The notes under the pieces are model-generated. The model searched no databases. It was not told the origin of the DNA and worked only from the letters and a program-made list of their open reading frames with translations. DNA of 64,000 bases from a bacterium D16-51 (GTDB lineage: Bacteria; Bacillota; Clostridia; Lachnospirales; Lachnospiraceae): NCBI GenBank assembly GCA_003612285.1, contig RAYE01000018.1:1-64000 (forward strand). The letters run 5' to 3'. Both the position numbers and the translations under genes were made by a program. Below are positions 38,243 to 45,654 of the stretch, in pieces (the first letter of the stretch is position 1; the number at the start of each line of letters is the position of its first letter).

Positions 38243-38926
38243 TTGGTCCAGGAAAATATTAACAAGGTAGAAGAGAAAATAAAAGCAGCCTGCGTTAGGG
38301 CAGGGCGCAGGAAAGAAGATGTTACATTAATTGCCGTCAGTAAAACAAAGCCTATTGAGATGATAGAAGAGGCTCTTAGCTGTGGGAAACGGGAATTTGG
38401 GGAAAATAAGGCACAGGAGCTGAAGCAGAAATATGAGGTTCTGCCCAAGGATATTAAATGGCACTTTATCGGCCATTTACAGACAAACAAAGTAAAATAT
38501 GTGGTAGGGAGAGCGTGTTTAATCCATTCTGTGGATTCCTATCATTTGGCAGAGGCAATTGAAGCAGAAAGTGCGAAAAAAAATGTTATTTCACATATCC
38601 TGATTGAAGTAAATGTTGCACAGGAAGATTCTAAATTTGGCGTCCATGAAGAAGAAGCGATGGAACTTGTCTGTGCAGCAGCAAAACTTCCGCATATTAA
38701 GATAGACGGGCTGATGACAATTGCGCCATTTGTGGAAAATCCTGAACAAAACCGCAAAATTTTCCGTAAGTTGTATAAATTGTCGGTTGACATTGCATCA
38801 AAAAACATTGATAATGTTTCTATGGGCGTTTTGTCAATGGGAATGACAAATGACTATGAGATTGCGGTAGAAGAGGGTGCTACCTATGTCAGGGTAGGAA
38901 CCGCTATCTTTGGCGGACGCAGCTGA
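38243..38926 (+). CDS. PLP homeostasis protein (YggS/PLPBP family)
   Basis: 227 residues, a single PLP-binding TIM-barrel domain without known enzyme activity; buffers pyridoxal phosphate. LIAVSKTKPIEMIEEAL has the PLP lysine; REFGENKAQEL, WHFIGHLQTNKVKY, SVDS, FGVHEEEA and LSMGMTNDYEIAVEEGATYVRVGTAIFG are family signatures. The start is taken as TTG 38243 because AAGGAGG (38228-38234) is right for it; GTG 38234 lies inside the ribosome site. Confidence 0.92.
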   Translation: MVQENINKVEEKIKAACVRAGRRKEDVTLIAVSKTKPIEMIEEALSCGKREFGENKAQELKQKYEVLPKDIKWHFIGHLQTNKVKYVVGRACLIHSVDSYHLAEAIEAESAKKNVISHILIEVNVAQEDSKFGVHEEEAMELVCAAAKLPHIKIDGLMTIAPFVENPEQNRKIFRKLYKLSVDIASKNIDNVSMGVLSMGMTNDYEIAVEEGATYVRVGTAIFGGRS

Positions 38927-38976
38927 CAAAGATGGCCTGAAAAAGTCGCTGGTAAAGAAGAGAAATGAGGATTAGT

Positions 38977-39573
38977 ATGGCTAATGGATTAAGTAAATTT
39001 ATGAATTTTTTAAAACTGACAGACGAAGATGACGAATTTGATGATGATTTTTATGAAGACGACTACGATTATGATGACAAAAAAGAACTGGAACGGGAAG
39101 AAAGACGTCTTCAAAAAGAACAGAGAAAAGAGGAGAAGCATACTGCTTCCCGCCGTAGTGATACATACTATGAGAGGGAAGAGCCTGCTGCACCAACGCC
39201 AAAACGGCCGTCATCTGTTTCCTACCGTCCTTCTTCAGCAGGAAGCAAAGTAGTACAGATGCCATCTTCAGGAAATGATTTAGAAGTATGTATTGTAAAG
39301 CCTGGCAATATTGGCGAAGCACAGCAGGTATGTGATTTACTGATGAACAGCCATCCTGTTGTCGTCAATTTAGAGGGAATTGATATTATGGAAGCGCAGA
39401 GAATTATGGATTTTATTTCTGGCTGTATTTTTGCAATTACCGGGAATATGTGTCAGGTATCGCGCTATATCTTTATCTTTTCACCAAAAGACGTCGACAT
39501 ATCAGGAGATTACATCAAAAGCCTTGAAAACGAAGAAAGCTATAATATAGCTGCTTTTAACAGAGAATTTTAA
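38977..39573 (+). CDS. sepF: Cell division protein SepF
   Basis: 198 residues. Aligns FtsZ filaments at the septum. N-terminal amphipathic membrane helix (MANGLSKFMNFLKL), an acidic then basic linker (DDEFDDDFYEDDYDYDD; REERRLQKEQRKEEKH) and the C-terminal SepF fold (VCIVKPGNIGEAQQV, VVVNLEGIDIMEAQRIMDFISG). ATG 38977 with GAGGA is chosen over 38965. Confidence 0.94.
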   Translation: MANGLSKFMNFLKLTDEDDEFDDDFYEDDYDYDDKKELEREERRLQKEQRKEEKHTASRRSDTYYEREEPAAPTPKRPSSVSYRPSSAGSKVVQMPSSGNDLEVCIVKPGNIGEAQQVCDLLMNSHPVVVNLEGIDIMEAQRIMDFISGCIFAITGNMCQVSRYIFIFSPKDVDISGDYIKSLENEESYNIAAFNREF

Positions 39574-39574
39574 C

Positions 39575-39850
39575 ATGTTTAGATATATTATATATTGTAT
39601 GGGCATTTTTTTTATCGTCCTGGAAATCATTGTATTGCTTTATTTGCTTCAATCTGTGGTTGATATGGGACGCTATGTACGCCTAATAACGCTTATTCTG
39701 GTGGAACCAATTTTATCCCCAATGCAGAAATTAATAAAACATTCTGTAATGAATACCTTTTCACTGGACTTAAGCCCCTATATTCTCTTGATTATTTTAT
39801 ATTATCTGGGAAAAGTATGCGACTATCTGTACAGGCTGCCTGCAGTATAG
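39575..39850 (+). CDS. YggT family membrane protein
   Basis: 91 residues with two or three membrane segments: FFIVLEIIVLLYLLQSVV, then VEPILSPMQKLI and LSPYILLIILYYLGKVC. The EPILSPMQK and D-x-SPY pieces are the family pattern. Starts 2 bp after sepF. Membrane role beside the division genes, function not defined. Confidence 0.88.
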   Translation: MFRYIIYCMGIFFIVLEIIVLLYLLQSVVDMGRYVRLITLILVEPILSPMQKLIKHSVMNTFSLDLSPYILLIILYYLGKVCDYLYRLPAV

Positions 39851-39920
39851 CTATGATATGGCTGCCTTGATAAATGGCATATCGTCTAAAACGGCATGTT
39901 TATATAATAAGGAGCTGTAT

Positions 39921-40730
39921 ATGCACCACTCAAAAGAAGAACAGATGTTATACCGGCACTATAATGATCTGATTCAGGTATCTTACCAGAGGGGGATTCC
40001 TGTTTTTAGCCAGTTTGCCGGACTGAATGATATGGAGCTTTGTTTTCAGGCTCTTCAGAGTTTTTATGGAACCCACTGGCAGGAGGGAAAACACGCTGTT
40101 TTTTATGGCGGTTATCCTGAAGCAGAACGTAAAATGATATGCTTTTTGCCGGAAGAAGCAGGAGATACTATAGATTATGGGGCATTTCCGATTTGCTGTA
40201 TACAGATTGTACCAGCCAATAAAAAGTTTAGTGATGATTTGAGCCACCGTGATTATTTAGGCGCTGTAATGAATCTTGGAATTACCCGCGACCAGGTTGG
40301 GGATATTCTGGTAAAACAGAAAGAAGATGACAAAAGCCTTTCTGGTAAGGCATATCTATTTTGCCAAAAAGATAAGGCAGGACTTTTGGCAGGAATTACC
40401 CGTATCCGTCATACTACTGTTAAAGCATGTGAAGTGGACTTTTCAGAAACTGGCTGGAAACCATCTTTTACAGAGATTACAGGCAGTGTTTCATCATTCC
40501 GCTTAGACAGCATTCTTTCCCTTGCAGCAAAAACATCACGTGCACAAAGCCTTGCCCTGATTCAGGCAGGCAGCGTATTTTTGAATGGAAGATGCTGTAC
40601 AGAAAATGCAAAAAAACTGGAGGCAGGAGATGTATTTTCCGTACGGGGCTACGGTAAATTTCTTTTTGATAAAACTAATTCCCTGTCCAGAAAAGGACGT
40701 TACCATATAATCGTGAAACAATACATATAG
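39921..40730 (+). CDS. ylmH: RNA-binding protein with S4 domain (YlmH)
   Basis: 269 residues. N-terminal YlmH-type domain (QVSYQRGIPVFSQFAGLNDMELC), middle segment with HRDYLGAVMNLGITRDQVGDI, and a C-terminal S4 RNA-binding domain (FRLDSILSLAAKTSRAQSLALIQAGSVFLNGRC). YlmH helps clear peptidyl-tRNA from split 50S subunits. ATG 39921 has AAGGAG; the region 39858-39920 is also open but without a ribosome site. Confidence 0.9.
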   Translation: MHHSKEEQMLYRHYNDLIQVSYQRGIPVFSQFAGLNDMELCFQALQSFYGTHWQEGKHAVFYGGYPEAERKMICFLPEEAGDTIDYGAFPICCIQIVPANKKFSDDLSHRDYLGAVMNLGITRDQVGDILVKQKEDDKSLSGKAYLFCQKDKAGLLAGITRIRHTTVKACEVDFSETGWKPSFTEITGSVSSFRLDSILSLAAKTSRAQSLALIQAGSVFLNGRCCTENAKKLEAGDVFSVRGYGKFLFDKTNSLSRKGRYHIIVKQYI

Positions 40731-40740
40731 GAGGAATTCT

Positions 40741-42129
40741 ATGCTTACACCAATTGATATTCAGAACCATTCACTAAAAACAGCTGTACGCGGCTATAGT
40801 AAAAAGGAAACAGACGATTTTCTGGAAGAGATTTTACAGGGATACGAAAGTCTCTATAAAGAAAACCGGGAATTAAAAGATAAGGTTTCTTCTTTGAGTG
40901 AAGGGATTCAGTATTATAAACAAATGGAAACCACATTGCAAAAAGCGCTGGTTTTAGCAGAAAAGACTTCTACAGAAACACAGGAAGCGGCAAAAAGCAA
41001 GGCAGACGCCCAGATAAATGAAGCGTCGGCAAAGGCAGAAGCAATGCTTACAGAGTCGCAGACAAAGGCGGAATCTATTTTAACGGAGGCACAGACAAGG
41101 GCTGAATCACTTTTAACAGAAGCACAGACAAAGGCAGATTCACTATTAAAGGAAGCACAGTCTGAAGCAGATGCAATCCGTAAGGAAACAAATGCATATT
41201 CTGATATTAAAAAATCAAAGGCAAACCGTGAGCTTGAAGAAACAAGAAACCATGTCCGTAAACTGGTACAGAGTTATGAAACATACCGCTTACAGTTCAA
41301 AAAACTCGCGGAATCCCAGATTGAAATGCTGGAAAGTGAAAATTACTCCATATTTGTTCCAGAATTGGCAGAAATGCTGGACGATGCCCCAGATGCAGAT
41401 ACTGCAATGGAGACAGAAAAAACAGTGGCCATTAATTTAAAGTCTTCTGAACAAATTGCAGCAGAAGCTGCAATAGCAGAAAATACCCCGGTGGCAGATA
41501 CAGCTAGTCCAGCAGCTTTTGCTGCAGCGGAAGCTGCGGCCGGACAGGAGATGGATACTCCTGTAAATTCAGTACAGCAGCAGGTTTCGGTTTTAGCTTC
41601 TGATATCGTACCAGGCAGTACGCCAGAAGCTTTAAATGCACCAATTCCAGAGCAGCAGGCAGTTATCCGTGCAGGCGACATTGTTCCAGGCAGCGCTGCT
41701 ATCCCAGAATCTGTAAATACACCGATCCCTGCAGCAGAGAGCATTCACGCAAACGATATCGTCCCAGGCATCGTTATGCCAGCCAGCGCACAAACACCTG
41801 ACCCAGCAGTTATTCATGCAAATGATATTGTTCCGGGCAGTACTGTTATGCCGGCCAGCGCACAAACACCTGACACAACAGCTATTCATGCAAATGATAT
41901 TGTTCCAGGCAGTACCGTTATGCCAGCCAGCACACAAACACCTGACACAGCCGTTATCCATGCAGACGATATCGTTCCAGGTAACCCAGCGGCTGTCAGG
42001 CAGGACGGTGTGATGGGACAGATGCAGATAAATAATATTACGCCAAAGATAGAAGGGTATCAGGGAGCAGAAACAAAAACAGTAACACCAAGCCAGACTT
42101 CCCCCTTTACATTTATTGACATAGAATAG
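40741..42129 (+). CDS. divIVA: DivIVA domain protein with tandem repeats
   Basis: 462 residues. N-terminal DivIVA membrane-curvature domain (MLTPIDIQNHSLKTAVRGYS, then DDFLEEILQGYESLYKEN), a coiled coil built from four or five 11-residue units (AESLLTEAQTK type, about 97-145), a helix with RNHVRKLVQSYETYRLQFKKL, and a long C-terminal part with six DIVPG motifs. Three of these lie in near-exact 23-24-residue units (HANDIVPGSTVMPASAQTPD; DNA 41743-41955). Marks poles and septa, which fits the Min genes upstream. The repeat tail is unusual for DivIVA. AGGAGG precedes ATG. Confidence 0.9.
   Translation: MLTPIDIQNHSLKTAVRGYSKKETDDFLEEILQGYESLYKENRELKDKVSSLSEGIQYYKQMETTLQKALVLAEKTSTETQEAAKSKADAQINEASAKAEAMLTESQTKAESILTEAQTRAESLLTEAQTKADSLLKEAQSEADAIRKETNAYSDIKKSKANRELEETRNHVRKLVQSYETYRLQFKKLAESQIEMLESENYSIFVPELAEMLDDAPDADTAMETEKTVAINLKSSEQIAAEAAIAENTPVADTASPAAFAAAEAAAGQEMDTPVNSVQQQVSVLASDIVPGSTPEALNAPIPEQQAVIRAGDIVPGSAAIPESVNTPIPAAESIHANDIVPGIVMPASAQTPDPAVIHANDIVPGSTVMPASAQTPDTTAIHANDIVPGSTVMPASTQTPDTAVIHADDIVPGNPAAVRQDGVMGQMQINNITPKIEGYQGAETKTVTPSQTSPFTFIDIE
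41743..41955 (+). repeat. Tandem repeat within divIVA (69/72/72 bp)
   Basis: Three units starting ATTCAYGCAAAYGATAT at 41743, 41812 and 41884, with a partial fourth start at 41956. The differences are mostly silent third-position changes, so the protein repeat is conserved while the DNA drifts. Confidence 0.85.
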
Positions 42130-42196
42130 AAGTATTGGTTCAATTAGGTGGGAATATTAGAGTGTGTTTGAAAATTAAGGAACTTGGAGGAGTATT

Positions 42197-42697
42197 ATGA
42201 AATGGAAGAAGGCTTGCTTTGGAATTTTCATCTTTTCTCTGTTGCTGGGACTAGACCAGGTTACAAAACATCTTGCCGTAATTCATTTAAAAGGGCAGGA
42301 GCCATTTCCTTTCATCCAGGATGTATTTGAATTACAGTATCTGGAAAATTTTGGGGCGGCATTTGGCGTTCTGCAAAACCAGCGGATATTGCTTTTAGCA
42401 GTAACATCAATTGTTTTATTGCTTTTATGTTTTTTATATTGGAAAATACCAGCGGGAAAGAGATATTTTCCAATGCAGTGTACTATAGTGCTGATAGCTG
42501 CGGGGGCGGTCGGCAATTTGATTGACCGGCTTCTGCAGGGTTATGTTGTAGATTTTTTTTACTTTAAACTGATTGATTTTCCTATTTTTAATGTTGCAGA
42601 CTGCTATGTTGTAATTGCCGCCTTTTTTGCTGTTGTTTTAATTGGGTTTTATTATAAAGAGGAAGAACTGACATTTTGGAAAAAGGAGAAAAAATAA
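42197..42697 (+). CDS. lspA: Lipoprotein signal peptidase (signal peptidase II)
   Basis: 166 residues, four membrane helices. Cleaves prolipoproteins before the lipidated Cys. LGLDQVTKHLA, YLENFGAAFG, AAGAVGNLIDRLLQGYVVDFFYF (first catalytic Asp) and FPIFNVADCYVVIA (second) are all present. TTGGAGGAG precedes ATG. Followed directly by the pseudouridine synthase, as in many Firmicutes. Confidence 0.96.
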   Translation: MKWKKACFGIFIFSLLLGLDQVTKHLAVIHLKGQEPFPFIQDVFELQYLENFGAAFGVLQNQRILLLAVTSIVLLLLCFLYWKIPAGKRYFPMQCTIVLIAAGAVGNLIDRLLQGYVVDFFYFKLIDFPIFNVADCYVVIAAFFAVVLIGFYYKEEELTFWKKEKK

Positions 42698-42699
42698 TA

Positions 42700-43641
42700 T
42701 TGGATAAGATAGCAGATGAAAATGTGCCAACTATAGAATATATTGTTTCAGAAGATAGGGCAGGAATGCGTCTGGATCAGTTTCTATCACAGAAGCTTAC
42801 AGATGTATCCCGCTCTTTTTTACAAAAGCAGATTAAGGAGCAGTCCATTTTAGTAAATGGAAAAGCGGCAAAAGCAGGAAATAAACTAAATCTAAAGGAC
42901 AGAATACAGGTTACATTAGAACCACCAAAAGAACTTCAAATTGAGGCAGAAAACATTCCATTAGATATTTTGTATGAGGATGAGGATATTATTGTGATAA
43001 ATAAGCCGAAACAGATGGTTGTCCATCCGGCTCCGGGGCATTATTCCGGTACTGTTGTAAACGCTTTGCTGTATCATTGTAAAGAATCCCTATCCGGAAT
43101 CAATGGGGTAATGCGGCCTGGCATTGTACATCGGATTGACCAAGATACAACAGGTGCAATTGTAATCTGTAAAAATGATATGGCACACAATTATATTGCC
43201 CAGCAGTTAAAAGAGCATTCGATTACCAGGACATACCATGCAATAGTCTGCAATCCACTTTCACAAGAGCAGGGAACCATTCAGGGAACGCTTGGCAGGC
43301 ATCCGGTTGACCGTAAAAAAATGGCTGTCAATGTTAAAAATGGGAAAACAGCAATCACACATTACCGAACACTTGATCCTTTAAATGGAAAATATACCTA
43401 TATTTGCTGCAGCCTGGAAACCGGGCGGACACATCAAATCCGCGTCCATATGGCAAGTATTGGCAATCCAGTTCTTGGCGACAGTGTCTACGGGCCTGCA
43501 AAGTGCCCATTCCATTTGACAGGACAGACGCTTCATGCAAAAACACTTGGCTTTCTTCATCCACGTACAAAGAAATATATGGAATTTGACGCACCATTGC
43601 CAGAATATTTTGAAAAACTGTTGCGGATATTAAAACAATAG
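42700..43641 (+). CDS. RluD-family 23S rRNA pseudouridine synthase
   Basis: 313 residues. N-terminal S4 domain (MRLDQFLSQKLTDVSRSFLQKQIKEQSILVNGKAAK) and RluA-type catalytic domain: VVHPAPGHYSGTVVNALLYH, GIVHRIDQDTTGAIVICKN with the catalytic Asp, TYHAIV, LETGRTHQIRVHM and GDSVYG. Start is taken as TTG 42700, 3 bp after lspA, with AAAAGGAG about 11-12 nt before it; TTG 42676 inside lspA is the alternative. Confidence 0.92.
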   Translation: MDKIADENVPTIEYIVSEDRAGMRLDQFLSQKLTDVSRSFLQKQIKEQSILVNGKAAKAGNKLNLKDRIQVTLEPPKELQIEAENIPLDILYEDEDIIVINKPKQMVVHPAPGHYSGTVVNALLYHCKESLSGINGVMRPGIVHRIDQDTTGAIVICKNDMAHNYIAQQLKEHSITRTYHAIVCNPLSQEQGTIQGTLGRHPVDRKKMAVNVKNGKTAITHYRTLDPLNGKYTYICCSLETGRTHQIRVHMASIGNPVLGDSVYGPAKCPFHLTGQTLHAKTLGFLHPRTKKYMEFDAPLPEYFEKLLRILKQ

Positions 43642-43669
43642 GTTTGCTGCTGATACAGCAGACCTATTG
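43636..43669. terminator. Bidirectional terminator between convergent genes
   Basis: CAATAGGTTTGCTG and CAGCAGACCTATTG form a 14-bp stem (one wobble) with a 6-nt loop, between the pseudouridine synthase and recombinase stop codons. Confidence 0.8.
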
Positions 43670-43678
43670 TAATGATTC

Positions 43679-44740
43679 TTATTTCCGTAAGGTTACGGCT
43701 GATGCAGCGCTTCGCTTTTTATCATCCTCCAAAGCGGCGTAATGTTTCCTTGTGGTATTTACATCATTATGCCCAAGAACCTCCGCTACCAGGTAAATAT
43801 CGCTTGTTTCACGGTACAGTGTCGTACCATAGGTGCTCCGCAGCTTATGCGGGGTAATATGTTTAAACTGCGTAATTTGCCCGGCGTATTCACTGACCAG
43901 GTTTTCGATAGCCTGGATACTCATCCGGCGCCGCTGGATAGAGTAGAACAGAGCATGTTCATGGCCCGCCGTCGGCTGGATGTTTTCCCTTGTTATTTCT
44001 ATATAATTTTTTAATGCCGTACGGACTTCTTCCCCAAAATAAACGTATTCTTCTTTGCCTCCTTTTCGGATAATCCGAATCCGGTTCTCCCGGAAATCAA
44101 CATCTTCGATATCCAGGCCGACACATTCTGATACACGGATGCCTGTCCCCAAAAATAAAGTAAAAATAGCAAGGTTTCTTAGTTTATTCTTTTCGTAAAA
44201 CGATTTTTTTCGTCCGGTAAGATGTTCTCCGGCATGTTCAACAAGATTTAAAAGTTCTGAGACTTCTTCAGCGTCCAGACGGATAATTTCCCTGTCATGA
44301 AGTTTTGGCATATCGACAATTGTGGTAGGGTTATTCTTTAAAAAATCTCTTTTTTGGTAATATAAATAGAATTTACGGAGTGAAGCAAGTTTCCGGTGGA
44401 TTCCACGTTCATCATTAGAATATGTTTTGCCCCCATAAGTATATAATTTTAAATATTCCAGGTATTCTTCAATATCTACCGATTCCAGGGAATCCAAGTC
44501 ATCAAGCGTCAATGAGGAAATTTTTTCACTCTGGAACGAAGGGTTTGCTGACAAAAGAAAACGGAAAAAGGTCCGTATATCATATGCATAGCCTATACGT
44601 GTATTGATAGAGGAAGTTGGTTCAATCCCACGGAAAAAATCTTTTGCAAAAGGCGGAAAATCTTTTAGCAGTTCACGAAGCTTATTAATATTTTTTGCAT
44701 TTTTTGTTTGGTGATATGTCTGATGGTTTGATGTACCCAT
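43679..44740 (-). CDS. Tyrosine recombinase, XerS/XerC-like
   Basis: 353 residues. N-terminal SAM-like DNA-binding domain (TRIGYAYDIRTFFRFLLSANP) and catalytic domain: FTLFLGTGIRVSECVGLDIEDVDF (Arg I), RIIRKGGKEEYVYF (Lys), HITPHKLRSTYGTTLYRET (His-x-x-Arg), LGHNDVNTTRKHYAAL (His and nucleophile Tyr). The length, single copy and lack of nearby phage or transposon genes suggest the chromosome-dimer resolvase (XerS-like) rather than an integrase. The neighbouring genes are core. GGAGAAAAAA precedes ATG. Confidence 0.88.
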   Translation of the reverse strand: MGTSNHQTYHQTKNAKNINKLRELLKDFPPFAKDFFRGIEPTSSINTRIGYAYDIRTFFRFLLSANPSFQSEKISSLTLDDLDSLESVDIEEYLEYLKLYTYGGKTYSNDERGIHRKLASLRKFYLYYQKRDFLKNNPTTIVDMPKLHDREIIRLDAEEVSELLNLVEHAGEHLTGRKKSFYEKNKLRNLAIFTLFLGTGIRVSECVGLDIEDVDFRENRIRIIRKGGKEEYVYFGEEVRTALKNYIEITRENIQPTAGHEHALFYSIQRRRMSIQAIENLVSEYAGQITQFKHITPHKLRSTYGTTLYRETSDIYLVAEVLGHNDVNTTRKHYAALEDDKKRSAASAVTLRK

Positions 44741-44881
44741 TTTTTTCTCCTTATATTATAAGTTTTAAAGAATGATATTATTATAAGCATAACACACTAC
44801 TTCCAATTTATCAATAACTATTTGAAAAACTGGAGTTTATCCAAGAGTTAAAAATTACTCTCCAACCGCTGCATATTTATT

Positions 44882-45247
44882 TTAGCGGCGGCTGTTTGTA
44901 ATAACCCTTTCCAGATTTTTAATATCAGAATCTGGCAGATTCTGGTTAGCAAGATAATCTGTAATAAAATTAGAGATAGATCCATTATACAGTTTATCCA
45001 GCAGAGCCCTTGTTTCAATATCCTGGATTTTCCTTTTTGTAATATTTGCTTTACATATAAAGCCAGGATCTTCCCGGATAATAGCTCCTTTATTAATTAA
45101 ACGCTTGATGACTGTATATGTTGTGTTTTTTTCCCAGCCAATATATTCCTTAATAATTTTGGAAATATCTTTAGCTGCCAGTTCCTTGTTGGACCACAAC
45201 AATTCCATAACATTTAATTCCCCCTCATGCAGACGTATCTCTTTCAT
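44882..45247 (-). CDS. BlaI/MecI/CopY family repressor, orphan
   Basis: 121 residues. Winged helix: LHEGELNVMELLWSNKELAAKDISKII, then NTTYTVIKRLINKGAIIRE (recognition helix and wing), with a C-terminal dimerisation part (ETRALLDKLYNGSISNFITDYLA). BlaI repressors are usually released by cleavage through a BlaR1-type metalloprotease encoded next door; none is here. GGAGG lies 11 nt before ATG 45247; a longer in-frame start at 45286 has no site. A MITE lies 46 bp upstream, perhaps separating it from a former partner. Confidence 0.88.
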   Translation of the reverse strand: MKEIRLHEGELNVMELLWSNKELAAKDISKIIKEYIGWEKNTTYTVIKRLINKGAIIREDPGFICKANITKRKIQDIETRALLDKLYNGSISNFITDYLANQNLPDSDIKNLERVITNSRR

Positions 45248-45293
45248 GGGTGCATACCTCCATCTTAATAATATACCAATTTTCAAACACGCT

Positions 45294-45463
45294 CTAGTAC
45301 AGCGTTTCTTAGTCCTGCATACACTTAGTACTTTCTATTTCCGCCATCGCTGCGTTGTCGTCAGTCAACAAATGCCAGCCACCGCATTGCCTCCTTCCTT
45401 CGCCTTGCGCTGACAAAAATAGCAGGCACTAAGTATATGGGGATTAAGGAAACGCTGTACTAG
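45294..45463. mobile_element. CTAGTACAGC-ended MITE, copy A
   Basis: 170 bp, ends CTAGTACAGCGTTTCTTAGT and ACTAAG-rich right end closing with AAACGCTGTACTAG. The terminal inverted repeats extend for about 45 bp with interruptions. No ORF. The flanking TA next to GTACAGC at each end fits a TA target duplication, as in IS630/mariner-type transposition (inference). Nearly the same as 55906-56070. Confidence 0.75.
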
Positions 45464-45508
45464 TACGTTTAGAAATATTCTACAAGCATAGAATATAATA
45501 ACCTACAA

Positions 45509-45606
45509 TAGTAGAATGCCATATGCATAACATTGGCATAGCTATCCATAAAACACGATTCTATCAGATAACTATGCCATATTATATATATATACCTATT
45601 CTACTA
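45509..45606. repeat. Nested inverted repeat, 98 bp
   Basis: Outer arms TAGTAGAAT (45509-45517) and ATTCTACTA (45598-45606); inner arms GGCATAGCTATC and GATAACTATGCC. No T-run and no ORF. It lies downstream of the amidase gene. The remaining intergenic DNA to 45654 is A/T rich with nothing else seen. Confidence 0.5.
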
Positions 45607-45654
45607 GTGAAGTATACATTCGTCAATAGCTAATTGTAATAAATAAGATTATAT

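Noticed and set aside
41343-41744. 133-codon minus-strand ORF rich in Ala/Ser
   Set aside because: Antisense to the low-complexity tail of divIVA; composition follows from that gene.
43679-44740. Integrase of a second mobile element
   Set aside because: No att-like repeats, cargo or phage genes nearby; length and context fit a housekeeping Xer recombinase better.
45105-45413. 102-codon plus-strand ORF over the BlaI start and the MITE
   Set aside because: Opposes a good repressor gene and runs into a non-coding mobile element.
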